Below are positions 1 to 9,515 of a stretch of DNA of 64,000 bases, piece by piece. Source of the stretch: Ardenticatenaceae bacterium (GTDB lineage: Bacteria; Chloroflexota; Anaerolineae; Promineifilales; Promineifilaceae); assembly GCA_020634315.1 (NCBI GenBank), contig JACKBV010000010.1, forward strand, positions 62,001-126,000. Direction: 5' to 3'. The notes beneath the pieces are model-generated. The model saw only the letters and a program-made list of their open reading frames with translations, had not been told where the DNA came from and made no database searches. Every line of letters begins with the position of its first letter. Position 1 is the first letter of the stretch. A program made the translations under genes and the position numbers.

Positions 1-2
1 TT

Positions 3-122
3 GGCGCTGCGCCTATTGCTGAGGTACATGCGCGGTTTGATACGGCCGTTACCGCCAGCGTGCAGCTCATTGAAACGTACCTGGAACCATTACTTGCTAA
101 ACACCCATCGCATGATGGATAA
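3..122 (+). CDS. C-terminal end of an unidentified protein (partial)
   Basis: An open frame enters from the left edge and ends at TAA 120-122, giving 39 residues. The ACGGCCGT palindrome at 42 is read as Thr-Ala-Val, the commonest reading in this genome, and the stretch is helix-like (VQLIETYLEPLL). The stop lies 32 bases before the next start. Too little is present to name a family. Confidence 0.5.
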   Translation, partial: GAAPIAEVHARFDTAVTASVQLIETYLEPLLAKHPSHDG

Positions 123-154
123 CACCCAATACTAAGAATAATAGAAGGAACCTA

Positions 155-1867
155 ATGACTCTTATTACCCCTGCTCCCATACGTCGCACGGTGCAAGCCC
201 GCTTCGCTGATGGCCGCGCTTTTGATGGCCCTGCCGGTGTGCCGCTCGAAGAATTTGTGAAAGCCGCCGATATAAAGGTGGATGGCTGTATTGTGGCAGC
301 GTTGGTAAACGGCCGTTTACGTGAACTGTCCCGTCCGCTCAACGAAGATGCCAGCATCGTGCCCATCACCACAGCCGACTCTGACGGCGTGCGCATTTAC
401 CGGCGCTCCCTCAGCTTTCTCATGATTGCCGCCGCCGCCGAACTCTTCCCCGGACGCCGTATCACCATTCACCACTCCATGCCATTTGGCGGGTATTACT
501 GCGAGCGAGATGATCGCCAATGCCTGTCCGATGACGAACTGAATCGGCTGCGCCAGCGCATGCAAGAATTGGTCACGGCCGATTTGCCCATTACGCATGT
601 GCGCGTGTCGCTGGATGAAGCGCTGCAACTGTTTCACCAGTGGGGCGATCAGGAAAAGGCGGACTTGTTTGCCAAACGGCGCAAAGATTATCTGACCCTT
701 TACGAGTTGAACGGCGTGCGCGATTATTTTCATGGCTTTATGGTTCCCAGCACGGGCTATCTCGATCTGTTCGATTTACGCCATTACAACCAGGGCTTTA
801 TCTTGCAGTTTCCGCGCCGCCGCGACCCCAGCATTTTGCAATCTTTTGAAGATGAGCCGCGTCTGGCGCGGGTTTTCCAAGATTACGAGAAATGGCTGAG
901 CGTGATTGGCGTGCCCAGTGTGGCCTCGTTGAACAATGCCATCAGAGACGGCCGTATCCGTGAAGTCATCCTCGTTGCTGAAGCACTGCATCGCCAGCAG
1001 CTAACCAGCATTGCCGGTGAAATTGCGCAGCGCCAGCCAGAAACCAAAATCGTCCTCATTTCTGGCCCGACATCGGCGGGCAAAACGACATTTAGCAAGC
1101 GTCTGGCGATCCAACTGCTGGCACATGGCATTCATCCTGTGACCATCAGCATGGACAATTACTTTGTCAATCGGGCCGATACGCCACGCGATGAAAAGGG
1201 TGATTATGATTTTGAGGCGTTAGAAGCGGTTGACATTGCCCTGTTTCAGGAGCATTTGCAGCAATTATTGGCTGGCAACACGATTATGCAGCCTGTTTAC
1301 AATTTTCACACAGGCACGCGGCACTTTGGCAGCGAATTGGCGCTGGCGCATGATCAGGTGTTGATTATCGAAGGGATTCATGGGCTGAATCCGCGCCTGG
1401 TCACGAAAATTCCGCCACAATCGTTTTACCGCATCTTCATTTCGGCGCTGACGCAGCTCAATTTGGACAAACACAACCGCGTGCCCACGACCGACACGCG
1501 TATGCTGCGCCGGATTGTGCGCGATGCCGCGCATCGTGGCTATTCAGCCGCCGATACCATTGGCCGTTGGCCCAGTGTGCGCGTTGGCGAAAAGCGGCAC
1601 ATTTTCCCCAATCAGCATAATGCCGATGTCTTTTTTAATTCGGCATTGGTGTATGAGCTGGCGGTTTTGAAGACGCTGGCTTACCCGCTGCTGCTGCAAG
1701 TGGAACCGGACACGCCAGAACGTGTCGAAGCCAACCGGCTGCGGGCGTTTTTGCAATGGTTTGACCCGCTCCCTGGCGACTGCCTGGCTTACATCCCTAG
1801 TGATTCGATTTTGCGTGAATTTGTGGGGGGATCGGTGCTGGACGATTACAAACCGTGGCAAGGATGA
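155..1867 (+). CDS. Nucleoside (uridine) kinase with TGS/SAD-like N-terminus
   Basis: A 570-residue cytoplasmic protein. Residues about 10-65 resemble a TGS domain, and about 80-170 resemble the second additional domain of threonyl-tRNA synthetase (ITIHHSMPFGGYYCERDD). A uridine kinase/phosphoribulokinase P-loop domain starts near residue 300 with GPTSAGKTTFSKRLA, followed by SMDNYFV. This architecture is known from the nucleoside kinases grouped under Udk, which phosphorylate uridine/cytidine-type nucleosides with NTP. The start ATG follows AAGGAACCT. It is convergent with the sdh operon across a strong hairpin. Substrate identity is inferred. Confidence 0.85.
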   Translation: MTLITPAPIRRTVQARFADGRAFDGPAGVPLEEFVKAADIKVDGCIVAALVNGRLRELSRPLNEDASIVPITTADSDGVRIYRRSLSFLMIAAAAELFPGRRITIHHSMPFGGYYCERDDRQCLSDDELNRLRQRMQELVTADLPITHVRVSLDEALQLFHQWGDQEKADLFAKRRKDYLTLYELNGVRDYFHGFMVPSTGYLDLFDLRHYNQGFILQFPRRRDPSILQSFEDEPRLARVFQDYEKWLSVIGVPSVASLNNAIRDGRIREVILVAEALHRQQLTSIAGEIAQRQPETKIVLISGPTSAGKTTFSKRLAIQLLAHGIHPVTISMDNYFVNRADTPRDEKGDYDFEALEAVDIALFQEHLQQLLAGNTIMQPVYNFHTGTRHFGSELALAHDQVLIIEGIHGLNPRLVTKIPPQSFYRIFISALTQLNLDKHNRVPTTDTRMLRRIVRDAAHRGYSAADTIGRWPSVRVGEKRHIFPNQHNADVFFNSALVYELAVLKTLAYPLLLQVEPDTPERVEANRLRAFLQWFDPLPGDCLAYIPSDSILREFVGGSVLDDYKPWQG

Positions 1868-1875
1868 GGGCTGGT

Positions 1876-1913
1876 CGGTAATCGGTGATCAGCAACCTGA
1901 TCACCGATTACCG
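1876..1913. terminator. Convergent 17-bp perfect hairpin between nucleoside kinase and sdhB
   Basis: The left arm 1876-1892 (CGGTAATCGGTGATCAG) is exactly complementary to 1897-1913, with loop CAAC. It lies between two convergent stop codons, so it can end transcription from both sides, although there is no long T run. The arms are made of the GGTAATC heptamer seen in other intergenic regions of the window. Confidence 0.7.
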
Positions 1914-1924
1914 TTTGCTGCATA

Positions 1925-2650
<726 letters not shown>

Positions 2651-2671
2651 TGTTTAGTCTCCTGGTTGTCT

Positions 2672-2712
2672 GTCGTCCGTAATCGATAATTGGTTTACGG
2701 CTTCCAGTTCAC
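2672..2712. repeat. Heptamer-type intergenic repeat between sdhA and sdhB
   Basis: The 65-bp gap contains CCGTAATCGATAATTGG and CACGGTTTAG, degenerate versions of the GGTAATC/GGTAAAC heptamers found at 43147-43217 and 44137-44175. Confidence 0.45.
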
Positions 2713-2715
2713 GGT

Positions 2716-4500
2716 TTAGTAAACGCGCGGCTTTGGTTCGTAACGACCCAATGTCACCGGTTTGTAGGTGAGACGGTAGGTTCCATCAGCATCCTTGTGG
2801 CAAAGGGTGTGCTTGAGCCACTTTTCGTCGTCTCGTTCGGGGAAGTCGTCGCGGGCGTGTCCACCCCGGCTTTCTTGGCGTGCCACAGCGGAAACGGCCG
2901 TTACTTCTGCCAGTTCCAACAAACAGCCCAATTCCCACGCTTCCAGCAAATCACTGTTAAACTGCTTGCTCTTGTCTTCAACCTGAATGGAACCATACGC
3001 TTCACGCAGTTGTTGCAGTTTTTCCAGCGCCTCGTTAATTGTTTCTTCGGTGCGGAAAACGCTGACGCCTTCCGTCATGGCACGCTGCATCTGCTGGCGC
3101 AGTTCATAGGGCTTGACAGAGCCGGTGTTGTTGCGGATTCGCTCAAATCTGGCGATGATGTCGTCCGCGACATTATCGGGCAATGGTTCCAGGGGCGCTG
3201 TTTGCACATATTCAGCCATATGTTTGCCGGCGCGACGGCCAAAGACAACCAGGTCGGTGAGCGAGTTTGTGCCCAGGCGGTTGGCGCCATGCACAGAAAC
3301 ACAGGCACATTCTCCGGCTGCATACATGCCGTTGAGGATATCTTTGTTGGCGTTGAGGAGGATACGGCCGTCTACATCCGTCGGAATGCCACCCATCGCA
3401 TAGTGCGCTGTTGGCTGCACCGGCATCGGCTCCTTCACCGGGTCAACGCCCAAATAAGTGCGCGTAAAGTCAGCGATGTCCGGCAATTTCGCTTCAATAT
3501 AATCGCGGTCAATGCGTCGTTTTTCGCCATCTTCCTCAAAATAATGGTTTACCGTCTCTGGTGTAATGTCCAGATGTACGTAATTTTTGCCGCCAATGCC
3601 GCGTCCCGCTTTTACTTCCAAATAAATAGCACGGCTGACCACATCACGGCTGGCTAAATCTTTAATCGTTGGCGCGTAACGCTTCATGAAGCGTTCCCCT
3701 TCGCTGTTAATCAGCACGCCACCTTCGCCGCGTACCCCTTCCGTAATCAAAATGCCTAATTTAAAAATGCCGGTCGGATGAAACTGGAAGAACTCCATAT
3801 CTTGCAGGGGAATGCCGCGCCGCAGGCAAATGGCGGCTCCATCCCCGGTGAGCGAGTGTGCATTGGACGTGACTTCCCAGCAGCGTCCCCAGCCGCCGGT
3901 CGCAAACATGACGGCCTTGCTGTGGAAGATGTGAAAATCACCCGTAGCGATTTCAATGGCGATGACGCCGCGCACCTGGTCGCCCACGCGAATCAGATCG
4001 ACTACCTGATATTCATCGTAAAAATTGACGTTATGCTTGATGCACTGTTGGTAGAGGGTTTGCAAAATCATGTGGCCGGTGCGGTCAGCGGCGTGGCAGG
4101 CACGCATTACCGGCTTTTGGGTTTCGTTGTTGGTGTGGCCGCCAAAACGACGTTGGGAGATACGGCCGTTAGGAAAGCGGTCAAACGGCAATCCCATATG
4201 CTCCATTTCAATAACCACATCAATGGCCTCTTTACACAGCACGTCAACGGCATCCTGGTCAGCCAGATAATCTGACCCTTTTACCGTGTCGTAAGCATGC
4301 CATTCCCAATGGTCCTCTTCCATATTACCCAAAGCTGCGCCAACGCCTCCTTGGGCCGCACCTGTGTGCGAGCGTGTGGGATACAGCTTGGACAAGACAG
4401 CGACGTTCGCGCTGCGGCTGGCATAAAGGGCGGCCATTAATCCTGCCCCGCCAGCGCCCACGATCACGGCGTCAAAAGTGTGAGTTTTTACGTTTGCCAT
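2716..4500 (-). CDS. sdhA: Succinate dehydrogenase flavoprotein subunit
   Basis: 594 residues, the normal length for SdhA. Oxidises succinate to fumarate and passes electrons to SdhB. The N-terminal dinucleotide fold VIVGAGGAG binds FAD, and His45 in RSHTGAAQGG is the covalent flavin attachment site. Substrate-site motifs follow: QFHPTG, GEGG and RASRDVVSRAI-like (LASRDVVSRAI). HGANRLGTNSL lies near residue 400. The minus-strand start follows AAAGGATTTCCACT. It sits between the anchors and sdhB, so the four genes form one operon. Confidence 0.98.
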   Translation of the reverse strand: MANVKTHTFDAVIVGAGGAGLMAALYASRSANVAVLSKLYPTRSHTGAAQGGVGAALGNMEEDHWEWHAYDTVKGSDYLADQDAVDVLCKEAIDVVIEMEHMGLPFDRFPNGRISQRRFGGHTNNETQKPVMRACHAADRTGHMILQTLYQQCIKHNVNFYDEYQVVDLIRVGDQVRGVIAIEIATGDFHIFHSKAVMFATGGWGRCWEVTSNAHSLTGDGAAICLRRGIPLQDMEFFQFHPTGIFKLGILITEGVRGEGGVLINSEGERFMKRYAPTIKDLASRDVVSRAIYLEVKAGRGIGGKNYVHLDITPETVNHYFEEDGEKRRIDRDYIEAKLPDIADFTRTYLGVDPVKEPMPVQPTAHYAMGGIPTDVDGRILLNANKDILNGMYAAGECACVSVHGANRLGTNSLTDLVVFGRRAGKHMAEYVQTAPLEPLPDNVADDIIARFERIRNNTGSVKPYELRQQMQRAMTEGVSVFRTEETINEALEKLQQLREAYGSIQVEDKSKQFNSDLLEAWELGCLLELAEVTAVSAVARQESRGGHARDDFPERDDEKWLKHTLCHKDADGTYRLTYKPVTLGRYEPKPRVY

Positions 4501-4546
4501 AGTGGAAATCCTTTTACCTGTTACGTACTCTGCAATACGTAATAAA

Positions 4547-4951
4547 TCAATTGCTCCCTAAAACCTGTGTCGCGTCAAAGCTGGCAATGGCGATGCCTGC
4601 CCACAGGATAGTAATAACGACAAAAGCTGCCAAGGCGTAGGTGATGATATTCATGGTCTTTTCGTTGTGAATGTAATCGCCTAGCACATTACGCAAACCA
4701 TTGATGCCATGTGAAAAAGCAAAGGCAAGCAGCAGTAAGTCGTATGCTTTCCAGCCCCATGAATTCCATTGCAAAGCGACAAATTCCAATGTCAAGTTAT
4801 GGACGCTGTTCAAGACATGCTGAATGAGCATGTGCCCAACGGCTAAAATGAGCAAAGAGATGCCCGACATGCGCATGAATAAAAATCCGTACCGTTCCAA
4901 ATTGGAACGAACCTGGACTTTACGATGAGTTACACCAGATATAGTTGTCAT
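4547..4951 (-). CDS. sdhD: Succinate dehydrogenase membrane anchor subunit
   Basis: 134 residues with three predicted membrane helices (about 27-50, 70-88 and 103-125). Residues SHGINGLRNVLGDY are typical of the anchor that contacts haem b and quinone. It starts 12 bases after the sdhC stop and ends 46 bases before sdhA. The symbol sdhD is assigned by order and size; the two small anchors of this family are weakly conserved. Confidence 0.85.
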   Translation of the reverse strand: MTTISGVTHRKVQVRSNLERYGFLFMRMSGISLLILAVGHMLIQHVLNSVHNLTLEFVALQWNSWGWKAYDLLLLAFAFSHGINGLRNVLGDYIHNEKTMNIITYALAAFVVITILWAGIAIASFDATQVLGSN

Positions 4952-4963
4952 CAGTTTGCTCCT

Positions 4964-5404
4964 TTATGAGGAAGGGAAGGGCGGAACTGCCCAACAATTT
5001 ACTTCGCCACAATGGCTGGCAATGCCCACGAACATATAAATGCCGATAGGGATAAAAATAACGAGGAAGATGATCCAGACAAAAAGCGCACTCTTTTGCT
5101 GGTATTTCCACCACTCTGGCTTGAAGTCAAGGAGGGTGATGCGAATACCGTTGAAGGCATGGAATAGGACGGCGGCCATGACGCCAATTTCGCCAATTCC
5201 AAAAAGTGGATGCTTGAACAATTCAATCGACCATTTATAAACTTCAGGGGAATAGGTGGCGTTAGCCGTATCCCAGACGTGAATCACCAGGAATGACAAA
5301 ATGGCTAACCCGGAGAGACGGTGGGCAATCCAGCTCCAATGACCGCTGCGGCCTCGGTAGCGGATGCCTTCACGCAATGTGAGCATTAATGTTGACATAA
5401 ACAC
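4964..5404 (-). CDS. sdhC: Succinate dehydrogenase cytochrome b subunit
   Basis: 146 residues. First gene of the operon. The segment SWIAHRLSGLAILSFLVIHVWD carries the conserved His-Arg-x-Ser-Gly and the following His expected of the cytochrome b556 anchor, and AVLFHAFNGIRITLLDF gives a second conserved His. Three membrane helices. ATG is preceded by GAAGGAGAAGTGTTT, a good ribosome binding site. A probable sigma-70-type promoter lies just upstream. Confidence 0.9.
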   Translation of the reverse strand: MFMSTLMLTLREGIRYRGRSGHWSWIAHRLSGLAILSFLVIHVWDTANATYSPEVYKWSIELFKHPLFGIGEIGVMAAVLFHAFNGIRITLLDFKPEWWKYQQKSALFVWIIFLVIFIPIGIYMFVGIASHCGEVNCWAVPPFPSS

Positions 5405-5429
5405 TTCTCCTTCGTGAATGCGTATTGTG

Positions 5430-5459
5430 TATATACTACAACTCTGAGAGGCAAGGCAA
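5430..5459 (-). promoter_or_regulatory. Probable promoter of sdhCDAB
   Basis: Reading the minus strand, TTGCCT (5459-5454) and TATATA (5435-5430) are separated by 18 bases. The -10 box lies 25 bases upstream of the sdhC start. This is a short, AT-rich, divergent interval, so a promoter is expected here. Confidence 0.5.
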
Positions 5460-5577
5460 ATACAAATTGCCTAACCGCGTTACCTGATGGCGCTCTATTT
5501 TGCCATGAATTTGTGTTTGGTGCATAAAATCCATAGTTGCTTGCCTTAGGGTATGCCCACTGCTACACTTTACTCAT

Positions 5578-6639
5578 ATGTTACGTCCCTTCCACTTACG
5601 TGACTTGCCCCTCGTTTTGCGTTTAAGTGAACATGGGGCATCGCTCCATTCAGAGTCGGCACTGATTAATGATGTGCATCCTTTGCGTGGGGCGTTGTTT
5701 AATTTGTTTGTTGGCGGTGAGTACCCAACGTATGTGTGGCGGGCTGAAAATGGTGAAGGTGCGGGTTTTATTCAGCTGCACCTGAAGGAAGAAGGTCATC
5801 GTGGTCATATTCTTTATGTAGGATCAACGGCAAATGCAGCGGCAGAGGATACGGCCGTTGCTGTGGAGGAAGCTGACAACCAATACACCTGGGTAAACGA
5901 AGACGTCTGGCTGCCCCTGCTGGAACAAGCAGTTGTTGAAGTCGGCCAGCGTGGTATTCACAGTTTGATAGCGGAAGTCAGTGAAACAGGCCCGGAGCTG
6001 GTGATATTACGGCAGGCCGGGTTTGCCGTCTATACACGGCAAGATATTTGGACCTTGAATGAACATGATCAGATAAATGATGCCAGTGTAGCAGTGACAT
6101 TGCAGCCCCGTCGTCCTGTGGATGACTGGGATATCCAATTATTGTATGCAAATATCGTGCCCCGCCTGGTGCAGTTGGTGGAGCCACTGCCCCCCTTAGA
6201 GACGGGGAAAGCATGGGTGTTACGCGAAGGAAATGAACTGACGGCGTTTGTCCATTTAAATGCCGGTGAGACGGCAACCTGGCTGCGTTTGTTTATTCAC
6301 CCAAATGCAGAATCACGCGCTGAAGAGATTACACAAGCCGCATTGCAACTTTGCCCATATAAGCCAACACATCCCTTGTTTTGCTCTGTGCCTCGCTATC
6401 AGAGCTGGCTGCAAGGGGTGTTGCAGCGTTGTGGATTTGCTTTTTGGGATAGTCAGGCAGTGATGGTTAAGCATACGGTTCATCATTTGCGCCGCCCCTT
6501 ACCGGAATTAACGGCCGTTCTCGAATCACAAGGTATTACAGCATCGTCGCCCATTGTGCAGCAGTATTACCATCCAGAAGCGAACGGACATGGTAACGGC
6601 CGTAAAGCTGTTTTCCGGTTTCGACACCGAGCGAATTAA
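5578..6639 (+). CDS. GNAT-like acetyltransferase-fold protein
   Basis: 353 residues. The N-terminal half starts like a GNAT protein (MLRPFHLRDLPLVLRLSE) and contains a plausible acetyl-CoA region before HSLIAEVSETGPELVILRQAGF. The second half (about 180-300) looks like a second, degenerate GNAT lobe ending FCSVPRYQSWLQGVLQRCGF. Substrate is not evident. The 12-base gap to the next gene suggests co-transcription with the Ycf45-like ATPase. No clear Shine-Dalgarno precedes the ATG, which lies very close to the putative promoter zone, so a leaderless start is possible. Confidence 0.5.
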   Translation: MLRPFHLRDLPLVLRLSEHGASLHSESALINDVHPLRGALFNLFVGGEYPTYVWRAENGEGAGFIQLHLKEEGHRGHILYVGSTANAAAEDTAVAVEEADNQYTWVNEDVWLPLLEQAVVEVGQRGIHSLIAEVSETGPELVILRQAGFAVYTRQDIWTLNEHDQINDASVAVTLQPRRPVDDWDIQLLYANIVPRLVQLVEPLPPLETGKAWVLREGNELTAFVHLNAGETATWLRLFIHPNAESRAEEITQAALQLCPYKPTHPLFCSVPRYQSWLQGVLQRCGFAFWDSQAVMVKHTVHHLRRPLPELTAVLESQGITASSPIVQQYYHPEANGHGNGRKAVFRFRHRAN

Positions 6640-6651
6640 ACCAAAAGGACT

Positions 6652-8286
6652 ATGAATCAAACAACACAAGCGCGAGAAGATTTACAAGCATTACTCAAAC
6701 TACTACCCCAGCGTGTGCGCCAGAAAATCGAAGAAATCGGCCGAGAAGAAGAACTCCTGGAAGTGATCATAGATTTGGGGCGTGCCCCTTCTGCCCGTTA
6801 CGTTGATGGGGAAGTAATGCTGCTGCCTGCGGAAGTAACCCAGGCTGAAATTGACATGGTTGTAAACAGTATTGGCGATTTCGACGACGATAACCGCGCC
6901 GGGATTGCCCGTACCTTGCACCGCATCTCCGCCATTCGCAATCGGCGCGGCATGATTGTCGGCCTGACTTGCCGTATTGGGCGGGCGGTGTATGGCACGA
7001 TAGATATTATTTTGGACATTGTAGAAGAAGGGCACAGCATCTTGCTGTTGGGTCGTCCTGGTGTGGGCAAAACGACCATGCTGCGCGAAATGGCGCGTAT
7101 TTTGGCCGAAACCAAACGCGTCATCATCGTCGATACCTCTAACGAAATTGGTGGCGATGGCGACATTCCCCACCCGGCAGTTGGCAAGGCACGACGGATG
7201 CAGGTGCCGCGACCGGCGCACCAACATGAAACAATGATCGAGGCGGTAGAGAATCATAACCCGGAAGTCATTGTGATTGATGAGATTGGCCGGGAGCGGG
7301 AGGCATCGGCGGCGCGTACCATTAACGAACGCGGTGTGCAGCTTATCGGCACGGCGCATGGTAAAACGCTGGAGAATTTGCTGCTCAACCCCACGTTATC
7401 TGACCTGGTGGGCGGGATCGAGAGTGTGACCCTTTCTGATGAAGAAGCACGGCGTCGTGGCACCCAAAAGACTGTCTTGGAACGGCGTGCCCCTCCTACT
7501 TTTGATGTTTTGATCGAGATTCAAGATCGGCAGCAGTTGTTGGTTCACAAAGATGTGACCAATTCTGTGGATGCGATGCTGCGCGGTGAAGCGCTGCAAG
7601 TTGAAAATCGTTCACGCGCGGAAGATGGCGGGGTGCAAATTGACAAGCAGCAGTTGGTGGTTGATTCGCCAGCCGTGACAGGGCGACGCGATACGCGCCC
7701 GGCGGAAGCCCGCAGCACGAGTCGCAATCGCATTATTCGCAGCAATGGCAACGGTGAACAGAAAGGAAACGGCCGTGCCGCCATTGATTTATCCGAACGT
7801 CCGGTTTCTCCGGAAAAGTACATCCGCGTGTTGGCTTATGGTGTGGCGCGTAATCGTCTCTATCAGGCAGCCAAGCGCATGGGTGTGCAGCTGGAAATTG
7901 TCGAAGACCTGGAAGATGCCAGTGTGCTGGTTACATTGAAAAGCTATTACCGCAAACGCCGCCGCCTGATTAGCGAAGCGGAACAACGTCGTATTCCGGT
8001 GTATGTGCTGCGTGCCAACACCGTGAATCAGATGGAAAGCTTCTTTGTGCGTGCGTTAGACCTGGAAGCAGTGCCGCCAGACCCTTTTGAGGCGGCCATT
8101 GCCGAGGTGGAGCGGGCGATTCAATTGATTAGCGCTGGACATTCTCATGTCGATCTTACCCCGGTTGGCGCGTCGGTGCGCCGTTACCAGCACCAGATTG
8201 CGCGTCAGGCGAATCTGGTGTCGCACAGCTACGGGGAAGAACCAGACCGGCACGTGCGGATTTTTAGTACACGTCGTAATTCGTAG
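6652..8286 (+). CDS. Ycf45/SpoIIIAA-like AAA ATPase with C-terminal nucleic-acid-binding region
   Basis: 544 residues. The ATPase core contains LLGRPGVGKTTMLREMARIL (Walker A, about residues 135-155), VIIVDTSNEIGGDGD, EVIVIDEIGRE (Walker B) and GTAHGKTLENLLLNPTL. These match the Ycf45/SpoIIIAA-like family, which in cyanobacteria and Chloroflexota carries a C-terminal R3H-type domain. Residues about 330-375 are a low-complexity linker, and 385-470 contain AYGVARNRLYQAAKRM and LVTLKSYYRKRRRL, basic and nucleic-acid-binding in style. The exact cellular role of the family is not established. AAAGGACT precedes the start. Confidence 0.85.
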   Translation: MNQTTQAREDLQALLKLLPQRVRQKIEEIGREEELLEVIIDLGRAPSARYVDGEVMLLPAEVTQAEIDMVVNSIGDFDDDNRAGIARTLHRISAIRNRRGMIVGLTCRIGRAVYGTIDIILDIVEEGHSILLLGRPGVGKTTMLREMARILAETKRVIIVDTSNEIGGDGDIPHPAVGKARRMQVPRPAHQHETMIEAVENHNPEVIVIDEIGREREASAARTINERGVQLIGTAHGKTLENLLLNPTLSDLVGGIESVTLSDEEARRRGTQKTVLERRAPPTFDVLIEIQDRQQLLVHKDVTNSVDAMLRGEALQVENRSRAEDGGVQIDKQQLVVDSPAVTGRRDTRPAEARSTSRNRIIRSNGNGEQKGNGRAAIDLSERPVSPEKYIRVLAYGVARNRLYQAAKRMGVQLEIVEDLEDASVLVTLKSYYRKRRRLISEAEQRRIPVYVLRANTVNQMESFFVRALDLEAVPPDPFEAAIAEVERAIQLISAGHSHVDLTPVGASVRRYQHQIARQANLVSHSYGEEPDRHVRIFSTRRNS

Positions 8287-8294
8287 ATTGTATG

Positions 8295-8326
8295 GCGTAT
8301 TGCGCATAGAAATGTGCGCAATACGC
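8295..8326. other. Intercistronic 12-bp hairpin upstream of tmk
   Basis: GCGTATTGCGCA (8295-8306) pairs perfectly with 8315-8326 across an 8-base loop. No T run follows, so it may stabilise or process the mRNA rather than terminate it. It lies 18 bases before the tmk start. Confidence 0.55.
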
Positions 8327-8344
8327 TATCTGCAACACCTGCCT

Positions 8345-8968
8345 ATGTTTATCACGTTCGAGGGGCCGGAAGGCAGTGGCAAAACAAGCCAGATTCGTTT
8401 GTTGACGGCTTTTTTGCGGGAGCAAGGATATGCTGTTTTAGCAACACGGGAGCCGGGGGGGACGCGCATCGGAGACCAGATTCGCGCCTGTCTGCATGAT
8501 GTGGCTAATACGGAAATGACGGCCGTTGCCGAGATGTTGTTGTATTCGGCATCGCGGGCGCAGTTGGTGCGCGAGATTGTGCAGCCGGCGCTGGCTGTGG
8601 GCACGGTGGTGTTATGTGATCGCTTTGCCGACAGCACGATTGCGTATCAGGGATACGGCCGTAACCTGCCGTTAGCTGATTTGCACCAGATCACCCAATT
8701 TGCCACAGGTGGGCTGAAGCCTCACCTGACTGTGCTGTTGGATATTGATGTGGAACGAGGTCTGGCGCGGCGCACAGCGAATGCCGAAGAGATGAATCGC
8801 CTTGATCTAGAGACCGTCAGTTTTCATCAACGGGTGCGCGCCGGGTATCATCAATTGGCGGCTGCCGACCCGGCACGGTGGATGATCGTTGATGCGGATC
8901 GCCAAGCTGAGTTGGTGCAGGCTGATTTACGCGAAATTATTGGCGCAAGAATCAAACAAAAAGTATAA
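8345..8968 (+). CDS. tmk: Thymidylate kinase
   Basis: 207 residues starting at ATG 8345. The open frame extends upstream to 8147 but overlaps the previous gene there, and MFITFEGPEGSGKT is the normal N-terminus. Converts dTMP to dTDP with ATP. The P-loop is FEGPEGSGKTSQI, and the DR motif is LCDRFADSTIAYQGYGR. The ACGGCCGT palindrome falls exactly in the conserved GYGR and is also read as TAV in MTAVAEMLLY, which shows that it is accommodated at codon level in a conserved enzyme. Typical family length. Confidence 0.95.
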   Translation: MFITFEGPEGSGKTSQIRLLTAFLREQGYAVLATREPGGTRIGDQIRACLHDVANTEMTAVAEMLLYSASRAQLVREIVQPALAVGTVVLCDRFADSTIAYQGYGRNLPLADLHQITQFATGGLKPHLTVLLDIDVERGLARRTANAEEMNRLDLETVSFHQRVRAGYHQLAAADPARWMIVDADRQAELVQADLREIIGARIKQKV

Positions 8969-8987
8969 CAGGTGGCAATGTGCGCTT

Positions 8988-9368
8988 TTAGAATAGATCA
9001 TCGCCGCCGCCTGCCAGATCAGGCATTGATTCTTCGATAGAGTCAGGTGATTCGCCACTTTCCAATCGATCAACGACCTCGTTAAATTCGTCTCCCATGT
9101 CTTCCCCCATTTCCCGACTCATTTTGCGCATGAAGCGGCCGATTGATTTGGGGTCGTCTTCGTCCAAACCAGATAGGGCGCTATCGTCAAGCATAGAGTC
9201 CATGCGGGTGTCTTCGGATTTGGCTACGGCAACGCGGCCAATGCGTCGGCGCAGGTTTTGGCTATGGCAGTGCGGGCAGGTGGGAACGGCCGTGTCGTAT
9301 TCCGCAAATGTGAAGAAAAAGCGGGACGGCCGTTCACAAGCATTACAAACATAAACATAATAAGGCAT
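8988..9368 (-). CDS. FmdB-type zinc-ribbon protein
   Basis: 126 residues. MPYYVYVCNACE with CPHCHSQNLRRRIGR gives a Cys-x2-Cys pair and a second Cys-x2-Cys pair about 20 residues on, the putative regulatory zinc-ribbon (FmdB) signature. The C-terminal 70 residues are strongly acidic with Met-rich helices (FMRKMSREMGEDMGDEF). Function of the family is unknown. Divergent from gmk with a 147-base spacer. AAGAGGTTTGCCAA precedes the ATG. Confidence 0.85.
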   Translation of the reverse strand: MPYYVYVCNACERPSRFFFTFAEYDTAVPTCPHCHSQNLRRRIGRVAVAKSEDTRMDSMLDDSALSGLDEDDPKSIGRFMRKMSREMGEDMGDEFNEVVDRLESGESPDSIEESMPDLAGGGDDLF

Positions 9369-9515
9369 TTGGCAAACCTCTTAATCAGTTTGATTGATAA
9401 AGTTTAGGGCTTTGGTTGTGTGCATCAAGAAAACAGGTGATACACGCCAAAATCAAAATTATCTGTCAACTCAAAGCGCTCAAATCATTATACGTTTGCC
9501 AATGGGAGGTGCAAA

